The position numbers and the translations under genes are program-made. DNA of 7,546 nucleotides from an uncultured Clostridia bacterium (GTDB lineage Bacteria > Bacillota > Clostridia > Christensenellales > UBA1242): positions 1 through 7,546 of the forward strand of contig CANPWT010000050.1 of assembly GCA_947584775.1 (NCBI GenBank). Reading direction: 5' to 3'. Under the pieces are notes generated by a model. That model was not told the DNA's origin. It worked only from the letters and a program-made list of their open reading frames with translations, and did no database searches. Shown one piece after another: positions 1 through 5,563 of the stretch; position 1 is the stretch's first letter; each line of letters begins with the position of its first letter.

Positions 1-271
1 AGTCGTTTCCAACTGTTGTCCCCCAGATAGAGGTAGATTACTCACGCGTTACTCACCCGTCCGCCACTAAGGGTAAGCATTCCACAACGCGACCTCACAT
101 TGCTGTGTAACTTAATTGCCTTTAACAATATGTAATTATTAAAGGACAGCGTTAATCTTAATACAATGTATTAAGCAGAGCGCATTGTGGAACACTTAAC
201 CTCCGTTCGACTTGCATGTTTAAAGCACGCCGCCAGCGTTTGTCCTGAGCCAGGATCAAACTCTACAAAAA
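1..271 (-). rRNA. rrs: 16S ribosomal RNA, 5' part (continues beyond the left edge)
   Basis: The minus strand holds the universal 16S 5' signature AGAGTTTGATCCTGGCTCAG (264 down to 245), followed by GACAAACGCTGGCGGCGTGC, CATGCAAGTCGAACGG and, at 65-49, GGCGGACGGGTGAGTAA. The gene leaves the window near E. coli position 165. The mature 5' end is set near 271 by analogy with E. coli, where the signature begins at base 8. From the signature to GGCGGACGGG there are about 100 nt more than in E. coli; the extra sequence lies in variable region V1 (helix h6) and folds into a branched structure (separate entry). The gene is transcribed away from all the protein genes here. Identity is certain from the conserved blocks; the exact 5' processing site is estimated. 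Confidence 0.97.
72..203 (-). other. Expanded, branched V1 region (helix h6) of the 16S rRNA
   Basis: The strand 181-192 pairs with 80-91 as a 12-bp stem with one G-U pair, extended outward by five further pairs (193-197 with 75-79, two of them wobbles). Inside it are three hairpins: 157-175 (8 bp, 3-nt loop), 119-145 (11 bp including one wobble) and 96-107 (4 bp closed by a GCAA tetraloop of the GNRA type). E. coli has only a short simple hairpin here. The pairing is seen directly in the sequence. Whether the segment is kept in the mature rRNA or cut out as an intervening sequence cannot be told. Confidence 0.85.
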
Positions 272-564
272 ATTGTTCGTTTTATCTTATTTAAAATTTG
301 AAAATTTTAAATTTCGCCTGACACTCCAATTTTTTGTTTGCCCCACTTCACACGAATGCTCGCGGGGACCCCAATTAATTAAAGCATCAATAAACAAACT
401 TTGTATAATTAACCTTGCTCATTTGCTTGGCTAAATTTCCGTTGTCTAAAAAACTTGGAATTGGCAAGAACTTTTCAAGTTGTTCTTACCTGTACTTATT
501 AAGATATAATTGTTCTACCGACAAATTTTTGCCGGTGCATCAAGCGCTTTGTTACGCTGAATGC
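272..564 (-). other. 16S rRNA leader transcript region
   Basis: About 290 nt separate the predicted transcription start (near 564) from the mature 16S end. On the minus strand it holds several hairpins: 516-538 (arms ACCGGCA and TGTCGGT); 463-490 (9-bp arms GGTAAGAAC and GTTCTTGCC with one wobble); a C/G-rich hairpin around 340-372 (CCCCGC pairing with GTGGGG); and an almost perfect AT palindrome at 289-312. These are plausible RNase processing or antitermination structures, but I recognised no convincing boxA and no second promoter. The short reading frame across 415-684 on the other strand is in low-complexity T-rich sequence without a ribosome site and is not called. Confidence 0.6.
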
Positions 565-570
565 AAGAAT

Positions 571-599
571 AAGATACCATATCTAAAAAAGTTTGTCAA
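571..599 (-). promoter_or_regulatory. rRNA operon promoter
   Basis: The minus strand reads TTGACA (599-594), a 17-nt spacer, then TATCTT (576-571). This is a perfect -35, the optimal spacing and a near-consensus -10. The predicted start is near 564, about 290 nt before the mature 16S. Phased A-tracts lie directly upstream. Confidence 0.85.
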
Positions 600-602
600 C
601 AC

Positions 603-654
603 TTTTTTAAAAATTTTTTTAAATTTTTTTAATTTTTTTTTAAATTTTCCTTTT
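603..654 (-). promoter_or_regulatory. UP-element-like phased A-tracts upstream of the rRNA promoter
   Basis: Read on the plus strand, T-runs lie at 603-608, 614-620, 624-630, 633-641, 645-648 and 651-654. The first five have centres about 10 bp apart, close to one helical turn. On the minus strand they are A-runs ending 4 bp upstream of the -35. This is the expected form of a curved UP element bound by the RNA polymerase alpha C-terminal domains at rRNA promoters. The runs are visible; binding is inferred. Confidence 0.7.
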
Positions 655-861
655 AACTTGGTAAAAAAACAAAAAATTGGTTAAAATTAGCCATTTTTAG
701 GCCATTCCCCACCCTTTTAGCCGCCAAATTTACCCAAATGTGCCCTAAAATAAAAAGTTTAATGAATAAGCAAAACGCTAAAAAGCCAAAAAAACTTTAT
801 AATTTTATCCTTAACCCTATCTTAATTATGGTAAATGTAAAAGATAAATTTAAAAAAATAC

Positions 862-888
862 TTGACGGGGGGGGTAATATTATATAAT
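862..888 (+). promoter_or_regulatory. Promoter of the Ig-like lipoprotein gene, with a G8 tract in the spacer
   Basis: TTGACG at 862-867 and TATAAT at 883-888 are separated by 15 nt. A run of eight G (867-874) starts at the last base of the -35 and fills the first part of the spacer. A 15-nt spacer is shorter than the 17-nt optimum, so gain of one or two G would be expected to strengthen the promoter. An alternative -10 (TATATA, 881-886) would give only 13 nt. A ribosome site, AAAGGAGG at 894-901, follows. Confidence 0.65.
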
Positions 889-907
889 CCTTAAAAGGAG
901 GTATTAA

Positions 908-1516
908 ATGGCATTAACTAAAAAAAGAGTATTAATTGTTTTGTTCGCTTTACTTTTAATAATTTCTTCATTCGCACTATTTGCTTGTGGTGACAAAGAT
1001 AAAGAGGAAAAGAAAGTTGAATCTATCACCTTGCTTGGCACACTAAAATCCGAATATTATGTTAATGAAAAATTTTCTGGGGCTGCTGCTAAACTATATG
1101 TTCAATATGAAGATGATTCAACTAAAGAAATTAACATCACAGCGGATATGGTGCTTGGATTTAATACAAGCGATATTGTAGATGATGCAACCGCCACCAT
1201 AATTTATCGCGGCAAATCGATAACTTTTACATATTCTGTTTATCCATTTAAGTATGGCTATTATACACGAACAAAATATGATGCTAGTGACAATGTAGTC
1301 GAGCGAGAAATTATGTATTGGCAATTAAAGAAAAATGGCGAAGTAATTGACCAACGAGAATTTAGTGGTGTGTATTATTGGCGTTATGAAGATGGTAAAA
1401 TTTCATTCTTTTCAGATACTGAAGAAATGGATGAAATATGCACTATTGTAAATTCAACAACACTTAAAGAAACAACATCTGACGGATATTATCTTTACAA
1501 ATTCACACACGCTTAA
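908..1516 (+). CDS. Lipoprotein with a bacterial Ig-like domain and a C-terminal beta-rich domain
   Basis: This 202-residue protein starts at ATG 908, six bases after a strong AAAGGAGG. Residues 1-26 are a lipoprotein signal peptide (basic MALTKKR, hydrophobic core) ending in the lipobox LFAC, with Cys27 as the predicted lipidated residue. A short charged linker follows. Residues about 37-111 match the bacterial Ig-like group 3 (Big_3) pattern: YYVNEKF, then a strand ending in YEDDSTKEI, then TADMVLGFNTS and a closing TFTYSV strand. The remaining 90 residues are rich in Tyr, Trp and alternating hydrophobics (strand-forming), somewhat lipocalin-like, but I cannot name the fold. It should sit on the outer face of the cytoplasmic membrane; the ligand is unknown. 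It is the only plus-strand gene here, is transcribed alone from a promoter with a G8 tract, and is followed by its own terminator. Lipoprotein and Ig-like calls are confident; function is not known. Confidence 0.85.
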   Translation: MALTKKRVLIVLFALLLIISSFALFACGDKDKEEKKVESITLLGTLKSEYYVNEKFSGAAAKLYVQYEDDSTKEINITADMVLGFNTSDIVDDATATIIYRGKSITFTYSVYPFKYGYYTRTKYDASDNVVEREIMYWQLKKNGEVIDQREFSGVYYWRYEDGKISFFSDTEEMDEICTIVNSTTLKETTSDGYYLYKFTHA

Positions 1517-1552
1517 CATACAATAAAACCCCACGGGTAAAACCGATTTTTG

Positions 1553-1580
1553 AACCACGGGATAAACCCGTGGTTTTTTT
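1553..1580 (+). terminator. Intrinsic terminator of the Ig-like lipoprotein gene
   Basis: Arms AACCACGGG (1553-1561) and CCCGTGGTT (1567-1575) form a 9-bp stem with loop ATAAA, running into a T-tract up to 1580. It lies 37 bp after the stop codon. A second copy of the 5' arm, CCACGGGT at 1531-1538, could compete for the 3' arm. Confidence 0.88.
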
Positions 1581-1584
1581 ATAC

Positions 1585-1617
1585 AAAAAAGGGAACATGA
1601 ATTTTTTATGTTCCCTT
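1585..1617 (-). terminator. Intrinsic terminator of the minus-strand gene ending at 1683
   Basis: On the minus strand GGGAACAT (1615-1608) pairs with ATGTTCCC (1598-1591), stem extended by A-T pairs, followed by six T (1590-1585). It lies about 65 bp after the stop at 1683 and stands back to back with the plus-strand terminator, insulating the convergent genes. Confidence 0.85.
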
Positions 1618-1682
1618 AAAATTGGTTAAATACGTTAGTCGATTTCCTTTTCCCGTCCTACTTAAATAAAATTTATTATTAA

Positions 1683-2963
1683 TTAGCCTAACAAACTTGA
1701 TGGATCGTTTATTGCTTTTAACGCATAAGTCATAAATTCATTAATAGAAAGTTCGCCGATTTTGGTTTTACCCTCATAACCACCGCCAACTAAATCTTTT
1801 TGTAATACGGATTTTTCGTTTTCTGCTATGTTTATAACTCCATCGTTAACAAGGTTATTCAACGAGGTATTGGTGATTATACCATTTACATCCTCTGATA
1901 GAGATTCAATTGAAGAATTTTCTAAAAGTTTGAGTAAGCCGGTGCGATTATCTGGGAATAAATCACTAATTTTTAAACTAGAAACTCTATCCGTTAGGCC
2001 GGAGATTGCAGTGTCTGCAATAGCATTTAAGAAAGAGGCAATATTTTCGCCCACATCTTTACTGTTATTTTTGTTTTTATCTTGATAATATTGTGAACTA
2101 TCTTGGTCGTAACTTAAATTTAACACTTCTTTAATTTTGATATCTTTAATTGAAGAAGAAAGTTCGCTTACTGTTTTATTTGCAATGGTTTGGATTATAC
2201 CGGAAACTTCCTCGTTATCATCCATAGTGTTGTTGTTGTTTTTGTCCTCATAATAAGTGCCGTTAACCTCTTTTAAACCTAAAAGTTCGGCAACTTTAAA
2301 ATCGTCAAAGCCTTTTAATGCGGTTGAAAGTGGAAGATATCGTAAATCTATGTTAACAACATTATCTTGCACGTCAAATTTGGTGTTTTTAACTTCAATT
2401 TTATTTTCGCTTGCTAAATATTCGTAATCAAATTCACTAACTTCATCTGTGTAACCTTCTTGCTTATACAAATGATGATTGTCTGGGTTTAAATAATATG
2501 TGTTTTGCTTATCTAGCAGCCTATCCATGCCGCCAAGATGCACAATTTCACGCAAGTCGTACGCGCTTAATTTAGACAACAAATTTTGCGCTTCGTTAGG
2601 GATTTGCGAAAAAGGCACAGCCTTTAAACTTTCTATATTAATACCCATAAGTTCATCACTTATGCCAAAGCCAAAATCACGTTCTAAATCGTCTAGTGAA
2701 TAATTGCTTGTGTTGTTTGCCAAATTCATCAACCTTTGAACGGTTGTGTTTAAAGTTAGGCTGTTGGCAGTGTCGTTACCAAAATTTACCCCAGCGTGAA
2801 ACGTTCTGTTAAGCCAGGAGGCGGACACATTGAAATATGTAAATGCGCCAACGCCAACAATAAGCGCGATGCATAAAAAGAAACCGAAAAGCGACCCTAA
2901 AAAGAATTTTAAACCGCCATGGCTCTTTTTTTCTTTAACTTCTTTAACTTTATCTTTACTCAT
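1683..2963 (-). CDS. Membrane-anchored extracellular protein with two EF-hand-like calcium-binding loops
   Basis: The product has 426 residues. ATG 2963 is chosen because AGGAG (2973-2969) lies five bases upstream. A lysine-rich cytoplasmic head (1-19) is followed by one transmembrane segment (about 19-44). The rest should be outside the cell, in line with the positive-inside rule. There is no lipobox. The exterior is hydrophilic, Asn/Ser/Asp-rich and has no catalytic motif I recognise. Two tandem units of about 57 residues (about 222-276 and 277-332) align: each has a YY pair, then a DKN loop, then a helix-like stretch. The loops, D240-E251 and D295-E306, both place acidic or polar residues at 1, 3, 5, 7, 9 and 12 (D,N,N,T/S,D,E), as in EF-hand or SdrD-type calcium loops, but lack the usual Gly at position 6. 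The family is unknown to me; a calcium-stabilised surface protein is inferred. A terminator follows. No good promoter is clear: only TAATAA near 2984-2989 in an AT-rich stretch. Confidence 0.8.
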   Translation of the reverse strand: MSKDKVKEVKEKKSHGGLKFFLGSLFGFFLCIALIVGVGAFTYFNVSASWLNRTFHAGVNFGNDTANSLTLNTTVQRLMNLANNTSNYSLDDLERDFGFGISDELMGINIESLKAVPFSQIPNEAQNLLSKLSAYDLREIVHLGGMDRLLDKQNTYYLNPDNHHLYKQEGYTDEVSEFDYEYLASENKIEVKNTKFDVQDNVVNIDLRYLPLSTALKGFDDFKVAELLGLKEVNGTYYEDKNNNNTMDDNEEVSGIIQTIANKTVSELSSSIKDIKIKEVLNLSYDQDSSQYYQDKNKNNSKDVGENIASFLNAIADTAISGLTDRVSSLKISDLFPDNRTGLLKLLENSSIESLSEDVNGIITNTSLNNLVNDGVINIAENEKSVLQKDLVGGGYEGKTKIGELSINEFMTYALKAINDPSSLLG

Positions 2964-3125
2964 AATTTCTCCTACCCTTATTATTACACAAATTTTGACA
3001 AAAATAAAACAAAAATGCCACCATTTTAAAAATTTTTAAAATTTGGACATTAAAACCAACTTTGCGACATCTGCAAGTGAGATAACCTCGGCTCATTATG
3101 ACAGGTTATTATTCATTCGGGGCGA

Positions 3126-3184
3126 GATCCGCTCCACGCGCTGACGCTTGGTCGGGATGACAGTTTAAGCGCCGTTTGTGACGC
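3126..3184 (+). repeat. 59-bp direct repeat, copy 1
   Basis: It matches 3280-3338 at 53 of 59 positions without gaps. It joins one TGTCAT unit (minus orientation) to a GCCGTTTGTGACGC module, showing the two modules move or duplicate together. Confidence 0.88.
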
Positions 3185-3279
3185 GCGAACACTTGCAGTT
3201 AATGAGTAAAAGTGTAGTTCGTGACCTTGTCATACCGAGCGAGTGAAACGAGCCGAGCGTATCTCATATGAGAATATTA

Positions 3280-3338
3280 GATTCACTCCACGCGCTGTCG
3301 CTTGGTCGGGATGACAGTTCAAACGCCGTTTGCGACGC
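3280..3338 (+). repeat. 59-bp direct repeat, copy 2
   Basis: Second copy of 3126-3184, offset 154 bp, six substitutions. Its right end is 14 bp from the stop codon of the Smr-like gene. Confidence 0.88.
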
Positions 3339-3352
3339 TGTCCCTAATAAAG

Positions 3353-3694
3353 TTATAAAATTACTATGCTGCAGCCGGGGTTAAGCAAATAGAGTTCTTT
3401 ATCGGCAATTAGGTCTGGGCAATAGTTGATTGCAATTTTTTTGGTTGGGTTATGGTCGGTCCAATTGTCGCAACAGGTGTAATCGTAAATTATGTGCCTG
3501 TTTTTAAGTTCCTGGCATTTACGCAAAAACGCCGCTTTTATTGCCCCACCCACGCCGTGGCTGCCGTAACCGTGAATTATCTTTAAAACTTTATAGCCGC
3601 CCAGTTTGTATACATCTAAGTCCACCAAAAATTGAGCGATTGCCTCGCTAACCGTTTGCTGTTCACTTTTTATATCTAATGTAATTAATTGCAT
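3353..3694 (-). CDS. Small stand-alone Smr-domain-like protein
   Basis: The protein has 113 residues with no signal peptide or membrane segment, so it is cytoplasmic. It resembles the Smr domain, the nuclease or nucleic-acid-binding domain also found at the C-terminus of MutS2. After a first strand (LITLDI, 3-8) comes a helix with SEAIAQFLVDL (16-26), the strand and glycine loop YKVLKIIHGYGSHGVGGAI (34-52), a helix (53-64), and a final strand GCSIVIL (107-113) in place of the usual G.T.V.L ending. The family's N-terminal LDLHG motif is replaced by LDIKS, so a key histidine is missing and catalytic activity is doubtful. The region 66-106, with Cys74, Cys75, Cys92 and Cys107, is unfamiliar. Start 3694 is the only upstream Met in frame and has no ribosome site, but an extended -10 lies six bases before it, suggesting leaderless mRNA. 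The stop is followed directly by repeats, with no ordinary terminator. Smr-like is a family-level judgement from pattern. Confidence 0.75.
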   Translation of the reverse strand: MQLITLDIKSEQQTVSEAIAQFLVDLDVYKLGGYKVLKIIHGYGSHGVGGAIKAAFLRKCQELKNRHIIYDYTCCDNWTDHNPTKKIAINYCPDLIADKELYLLNPGCSIVIL

Positions 3695-3700
3695 AAAAAG

Positions 3701-3709
3701 ATTATATCA
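3701..3709 (-). promoter_or_regulatory. Extended -10 promoter of the Smr-like gene (leaderless)
   Basis: The minus strand reads TGATATAAT (3709-3701), a full TGn extended -10 with a consensus TATAAT. Only six bases (CTTTTT) separate it from the ATG, so transcription should begin at or next to the start codon. The -35 region (TTTTGG, 17 nt upstream) is poor, as is common with extended -10 promoters. Confidence 0.6.
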
Positions 3710-3803
3710 AAAATTTATAAAATCCAAAACAAAAAGTGGCTTGTGTTAAATTTATATTGTGCAACAATTTTTGCAATTTTCATGAAACACTGCCACGGCA
3801 AAT

Positions 3804-3830
3804 AAAAAAAACCTAAAACTAGGCTTTTAA
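3804..3830 (-). terminator. Intrinsic terminator overlapping the stop of the coiled-coil lipoprotein gene
   Basis: On the minus strand CCTA, loop GTTT and TAGG form the core stem, extended by a G-U pair and four A-T pairs, then eight T (3811-3804). The outer A-run of the stem shares bases with the stop codon at 3829-3827. Confidence 0.75.
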
Positions 3831-5425
3831 ACATTAAGGTTTGAGTTATATTTAGCAATTAATTCGTCCATTTTATTTTTAATTTCTTGAAATTCACTAT
3901 CAAATGTTGCCTTGTTTACGCTTTGAACGTGATAATTTACGCTTTGATTTGAATAACCTTGATTACCTGTCATAAGCGTAAAATCATTAAATGCGCCGCC
4001 TTCATTAATTTGGATTTGCAAACTTTGACCATTTTTATTTATTGTGTATAAATTAGTTTCATTGTCAAAATTTATTGTAAACCTATCACTAAATATTGAT
4101 TGTTTTAACGATTTACCCATTAGTTGTGGGGACAAAGTTGTAGGGGCATTTAATGTTTCTGAGGTTTCAAGTTGGCCATTTACCTCTTTTACATAAGAAG
4201 TTTCACCGTTTCCAAAAATTTCGCAATATGTTTCACTGTTATTGCCGGTAACAACTGTTGAATATTGAGCGGAACTGCCCTTAGTAAGAACACCTTTTGC
4301 CGTGCCCGACACACCGCCATCTGCGGTCATTTCCCCTGTCAATAAAAGATATTGACAATTAAAAGTTTTGTCAATTGCCCCACTAACGATATCATATTTG
4401 TCAATCAACAAAATGCTGCTTGCGTAATAATTATAACCGCTTAAATATTCAAATCCATCAATCTCGTTTGTATGCATAACGTTAACATTGCCAAAAGAGT
4501 TAGAACGAGCAGAAAAACCAACAACATAACCATTAGTATCTAAATTGATAACAACACTGTCCGCCATGTTTGGGTAAGTTATTGTGTAAGTTGAGCCTGA
4601 ATTTGTTACAATGCTGTTTGTGGGATAAACTAATGACGTTATCTTATCAATCATTGGTTTATTATCAAAATATGCATATTCTGTTCCGCCAGCATTTTGA
4701 AAGCGTATTCCGTCTTTGCCAACGGAAACATAATCGTCTGAAGATACAACATATTCCCCATTAGGATTTGTTAATGCGGTGTATGTTTTACCGTCCATAG
4801 TGCAAGTTATGCTGTTATAGCGTGTGTTTAAGGTTAAATTTAGTGCATTTTCAACAATAAGTTGATTAATTTTGTTTTGCAACGCACTAATTGTTTCAGC
4901 CAAACTTTGGGTTGTAGTATCTTGCTGCAAAGTTTGAACTGCGGCTTGCAGGCTGTTTAAAGTTTCTGCCAAAGATTGCAATTGTGTGTTTAATGCGCTA
5001 TATTGATTTTGCAACGCGCTGTATTGTGTTTGCAAATTAGTTACATCGCCAGCAAGGGTTTTGTGCGATGCGGCCAAATCATTAACTTGCTTTAGCAAAT
5101 TATTGTAAGATTCGGTTAACGATTCCATATTGCTATTGATTAAGGCTAAAAGTTTTTTATCTGCGTCCTTTAATCCTTCAATATCTTTTTTAGCACTTTC
5201 AAGTTCTTTTTTAGTATTGTTAAGGTCGTTTTGTAAACTATCTAGTTGCGCTTGAAAATCGGCATTAAAATCTTGCCCAACCGATTGTGTTTGGCTGGTT
5301 GAATTACTAAAATCTTTGTAAGGTGCTTTTGCCACATCCTTAGCGCAAGCATTTGCCCCAAACAGAATGCCAAAAGATAGGCCTATTGAAGCAATACCTT
5401 TTGCTAATTTACTCTTTTTTGCCAT
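3827..5425 (-). CDS. Lipoprotein with a long periplasm-side coiled coil and a C-terminal beta-rich domain
   Basis: The product has 532 residues from ATG 5425. A longer frame starts at 5437, but that ATG overlaps the ribosome site itself; GGAGG (5435-5431) lies five bases before 5425, so MAKKSK is the preferred start. A signal peptide (KKSKLAKG, then a hydrophobic core) ends at GANAC with Cys27 as the likely lipidated residue; the lipobox is weak (Asn at -2). After a Ser/Thr/Gln linker, residues about 51-191 are a long Leu/Gln-rich coiled coil with clear heptads (YSALQNQ, YSALNTQ, LQSLAET, LNSLQAA, VQTLQQD). Residues about 200-510 are strand-rich, with Tyr and Gly turns (for example TYTITYPN); no enzyme motif is visible. 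A last helix (about 507-528) closes the protein. A likely role is a trimeric or dimeric stalk holding a beta domain away from the membrane, but this is inference and I know no named family. It is transcribed alone from a promoter with a G8 spacer tract and ends in a terminator sharing its stop. Confidence 0.85.
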   Translation of the reverse strand: MAKKSKLAKGIASIGLSFGILFGANACAKDVAKAPYKDFSNSTSQTQSVGQDFNADFQAQLDSLQNDLNNTKKELESAKKDIEGLKDADKKLLALINSNMESLTESYNNLLKQVNDLAASHKTLAGDVTNLQTQYSALQNQYSALNTQLQSLAETLNSLQAAVQTLQQDTTTQSLAETISALQNKINQLIVENALNLTLNTRYNSITCTMDGKTYTALTNPNGEYVVSSDDYVSVGKDGIRFQNAGGTEYAYFDNKPMIDKITSLVYPTNSIVTNSGSTYTITYPNMADSVVINLDTNGYVVGFSARSNSFGNVNVMHTNEIDGFEYLSGYNYYASSILLIDKYDIVSGAIDKTFNCQYLLLTGEMTADGGVSGTAKGVLTKGSSAQYSTVVTGNNSETYCEIFGNGETSYVKEVNGQLETSETLNAPTTLSPQLMGKSLKQSIFSDRFTINFDNETNLYTINKNGQSLQIQINEGGAFNDFTLMTGNQGYSNQSVNYHVQSVNKATFDSEFQEIKNKMDELIAKYNSNLNV

Positions 5426-5448
5426 ACAAACCTCCATTTGTTGTATTT

Positions 5449-5476
5449 ATTTTACCCCCCCCTACATTTTTGTCAA
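5449..5476 (-). promoter_or_regulatory. Promoter of the coiled-coil lipoprotein gene, with a G8 tract in the spacer
   Basis: The minus strand reads TTGACA (5476-5471), a 16-nt spacer made of AAAATGTA plus eight G, then TAAAAT (5454-5449). The G-run (5462-5455) abuts the -10. One extra G would give the optimal 17 nt. Confidence 0.75.
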
Positions 5477-5527
5477 TAGGTTTTTTAAAAAAAACAGAAA
5501 TATTTTAATTTAATAAAAATGAAAAAT

Positions 5528-5557
5528 AAAAAAAACAAGGGGAGACCTTGCTTTTTT
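5528..5557 (-). terminator. Intrinsic terminator of the beta-helix lipoprotein gene
   Basis: On the minus strand CAAGG (5550-5546) and CCTTG (5540-5536) flank a five-base loop, the stem is extended by a G-U and A-T pairs, and eight T follow (5535-5528). Seven bases separate it from the stop at 5564. The T-run on the other side (5552-5558) means it could also act on the plus strand. Confidence 0.88.
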
Positions 5558-5563
5558 TATAAA

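Larger units (their letters stand above)
3071..3338. repeat. Intergenic repeat cluster: four TGTCAT...ATCTC units and GTTTGTGACGC modules
   Basis: This GC-richer stretch fills most of the 389-bp gap between the Smr-like and calcium-loop genes. One module begins TGTCAT and ends ATCTC (ATCTA in one copy). It lies at 3079-3103 (short, 25 bp), 3124-3162 and 3278-3316 on the minus strand, and at 3228-3265 on the plus strand. The last two face each other and make an 89-bp fold-back centred on the perfect palindrome TCTCATATGAGA (3262-3273). A second module with GTTTGTGACGC or close variants occurs at 3171-3184, 3185-3225 and 3324-3338. CTGCAAGTG (3071-3079) and CACTTGCAG (3190-3198) form a 9-bp inverted pair around the first half. 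No reading frame with coding character is present. Confidence 0.8.

Noticed and set aside
289..312. AT palindrome in the rRNA leader as a terminator or origin element
   Set aside because: It is a low-complexity AT sequence without a G/C stem or T-tract in the right place; it is more likely part of the leader fold.
415..684. 89-codon plus-strand reading frame
   Set aside because: It lies antisense to the rRNA leader and promoter, its second half is made of T-runs, and it has no ribosome site.
3071..3338. CRISPR array
   Set aside because: The units occur in both orientations, vary from 25 to 39 bp, and have no regular spacers; no cas genes are near.
3071..3338. Complete insertion sequence
   Set aside because: There is no transposase frame and no target-site duplication I can recognise; at most it is a non-autonomous element.
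5426..5437. Upstream ATG at 5437 as the start of the coiled-coil lipoprotein
   Set aside because: That ATG overlaps the GGAGG ribosome site that serves ATG 5425, and it would put MEVC before the basic start of the signal peptide.
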